Shown here piece by piece: positions 62,832-64,000 of a stretch of 64,000 bases of DNA. Position 1 is the stretch's first letter, and each line of letters begins with the position of its first letter. This DNA comes from Pycnococcus provasolii (lineage: Eukaryota; Chlorophyta; Pseudoscourfieldiophyceae; Pseudoscourfieldiales; Pycnococcaceae), in NCBI GenBank assembly GCA_938743325.2, contig OW568864.1:1116001-1180000 (forward strand), in the 5' to 3' direction. The notes beneath the pieces were generated by a model. That model was given only the letters and a program-made list of their open reading frames with translations, did not search any database and was not told the DNA's origin. Both the position numbers and the translations under genes were made by a program.

Positions 62832-62996
62832 CGGATACCTTGGATAGGAAATGGCGGAGGGAGGGAAGGAAGGGCGAGGAAGGAAGGACCCCGGAGCTAG
62901 ATCTCTGATCCGGGGTAAGGGTAGGTATCCGGGGTTGGCTGGTTTTCGGTTCCTGTCATCTTCGTCTCTGTCACTCTTCTCACTGTCACATGCCTC

Positions 62997-64000
62997 ATGT
63001 CGTCGGCTCGTGCGGCAGCTCTGGACTCGTCAGCGGTCGCTTTATCTGAACTGGACGAGTCTGCGCAGCTGCTTGCCTTAAGATCAGAGGCGCACGATGA
63101 GGACAACCATGAGGCGACGACGGCGCTATTCGGTAACGTATCGTGGCGACTCATACTCGCCGCGGCGGTCACATCGCTAGGACCCATGCACTTTGGCGCG
63201 TCGCTCGCGTACTCAAGCCCCGCGGAGCGATCTCTAAGATGCGACGCGCCCGACGCGCAAGCAGAGATGTGCAAGCTCAACGGCGCGCAGTTTGCCGTGT
63301 TTGCTTCCATCAACAGCCTCGGGTGCGCCGTTGGAACGGTGCTCGCCGCACCACTGTCGAGCAAACTGGGACGAGCGGCTGCACTACGCGTCGCATCGAT
63401 TCCTGGTGTACTGGGATGGGCCACTCTTGCCATGGCATCGCACGTCTGGTCACTCTACGCCGCACGCTTCTTCCTGGGATTGTTCACCGGTGCCGTTGCC
63501 GCTGTATCTCCTGCATATCTTGTGGAAATTGCACCGATAAGAATACGCGGGTTCATAGGTGCGTCTTGCCAAATTGGAATAACGGTTGGCATACTGCTCT
63601 TCTACATCCTCGGCATGAGAAAATTTAACCTAAGCTGGCGTGCGCTCGCACGATGCGGACTGGCACTTGACTTGGTCTTTCTCGTGCTGTCGCCGCTCTT
63701 CATGCCAGAGAGTCCCTCGTGGTTGGCGAAAGTCAAGCGTGATCACACCGCAGCTGCCGAGTCACTGCGCCGGCTCGGACGAGAGCGAGAGAGCATTTGC
63801 AGCTCGATGGGAGACGACAACGAAGACAACGACAGGTGTGATGATCATGCGGAACCCGCGTGCACAAACCCTTTGGCACTGCTGCGCCCGCCACTTCTCT
63901 ACCCTCTTCGCATTGCAGCCGCATTTGCTTTATTCCAGCAACTCAGCGGCATCAACGCCGTCGTGTCTTTTACGGACCGAATCCTCGTTGATGCGGGTGT
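62997..64000 (+). CDS. Sugar-porter-family MFS transporter (3' end outside window)
   Basis: 334 codons from MSSARAAALDSSAV to the right edge. The first membrane helix starts at WRLILAAAVTSLGPMHFGAS. Sugar-porter signatures are visible: SSKLGRAAALRVASI after helix 2, RFFLGLFTGAVAAVSPAYLV then EIAPIRIRGFIGASCQIGIT, the PESP motif (MPESPSWLAKV) after helix 6, and FQQLSGINAVVSFT in helix 7. The intracellular loop is extended and acidic (GDDNEDNDRCDDH). It resembles the ERD6/GLUT8-like plant and animal group; the sugar is not predictable. CCGGGGT motifs at 62910 and 62931 lie in its promoter. Confidence 0.9.
   Translation, partial: MSSARAAALDSSAVALSELDESAQLLALRSEAHDEDNHEATTALFGNVSWRLILAAAVTSLGPMHFGASLAYSSPAERSLRCDAPDAQAEMCKLNGAQFAVFASINSLGCAVGTVLAAPLSSKLGRAAALRVASIPGVLGWATLAMASHVWSLYAARFFLGLFTGAVAAVSPAYLVEIAPIRIRGFIGASCQIGITVGILLFYILGMRKFNLSWRALARCGLALDLVFLVLSPLFMPESPSWLAKVKRDHTAAAESLRRLGRERESICSSMGDDNEDNDRCDDHAEPACTNPLALLRPPLLYPLRIAAAFALFQQLSGINAVVSFTDRILVDAG

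Overview
This is a nuclear segment from a unicellular green plant, most likely a small GC-rich chlorophyte or prasinophyte-type alga. The plant signs are a RanGAP with an N-terminal WPP-type domain, a plant-type 6 kDa mitochondrial ATP synthase subunit, an EPHS-type DGAT2, a PLAC8 protein and several proteins with plastid transit peptides. Genes are dense, lie on both strands and have zero to two short introns (about 90-190 bp). The species is not determined from sequence alone.

Layout. 0-14 kb: an integrase-repeat protein cut by the left edge, a secreted beta-trefoil-like protein, histone H2A.Z (three exons), AP-1 gamma-adaptin, a plastid-targeted protein, an LRR protein, a secretory saposin/thioredoxin-like protein, ADA2, and a thylakoid-lumen-type protein whose reading frame is crossed by an in-frame TGA. 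14-31 kb: a channel-like protein with a degenerate cyclic-nucleotide-binding region, an acid-lipase-like hydrolase, two GT29 sialyltransferase-like enzymes, a TRF4/5-type poly(A) polymerase, PLAC8, a plastid GNAT acetyltransferase, and a sirtuin lacking most zinc-site cysteines. 30-45 kb: an MFS transporter, inositol polyphosphate kinase, a conserved unknown, a GYF protein, LSm2, CNOT11, O-acetylserine(thiol)lyase, DGAT2, a DDX20-like helicase, a tRNA-binding-domain protein and the ATP synthase 6 kDa subunit.

45-60 kb is a transposon island. A Ty3/Gypsy-like LTR retrotransposon of 11.56 kb on the minus strand has two 649-bp LTRs that read as identical. ORF1 encodes Gag with a RanBP2-type zinc finger and a DTG protease. 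ORF2 encodes RT, RNase H, an unassigned stretch of about 600 residues, integrase, a PHD finger, a Tudor/Agenet-like segment and a C-terminal DNA-methyltransferase-like domain. A separate gag-like gene adjoins one LTR. Beyond the other LTR, a 773-bp PIF/Harbinger-like MITE splits a small coiled-coil pseudogene. The window ends with WPP-RanGAP, a Ycf33/DUF751-like plastid protein and a sugar transporter open at the right edge.

Housekeeping functions are mixed (chromatin: H2A.Z, ADA2, sirtuin; RNA: LSm2, CNOT11, TRF4, DDX20-like; lipids: DGAT2, lipase) and no operon-like pathway is evident. Two non-coding signals recur: short TTAGGG/CCCTAA arrays 40-210 bp upstream of many start codons, and a CCCCGAAT motif shared by several gene promoters and the retrotransposon LTR. 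The most novel item is the retrotransposon with a chromatin-reader plus methyltransferase-like tail.
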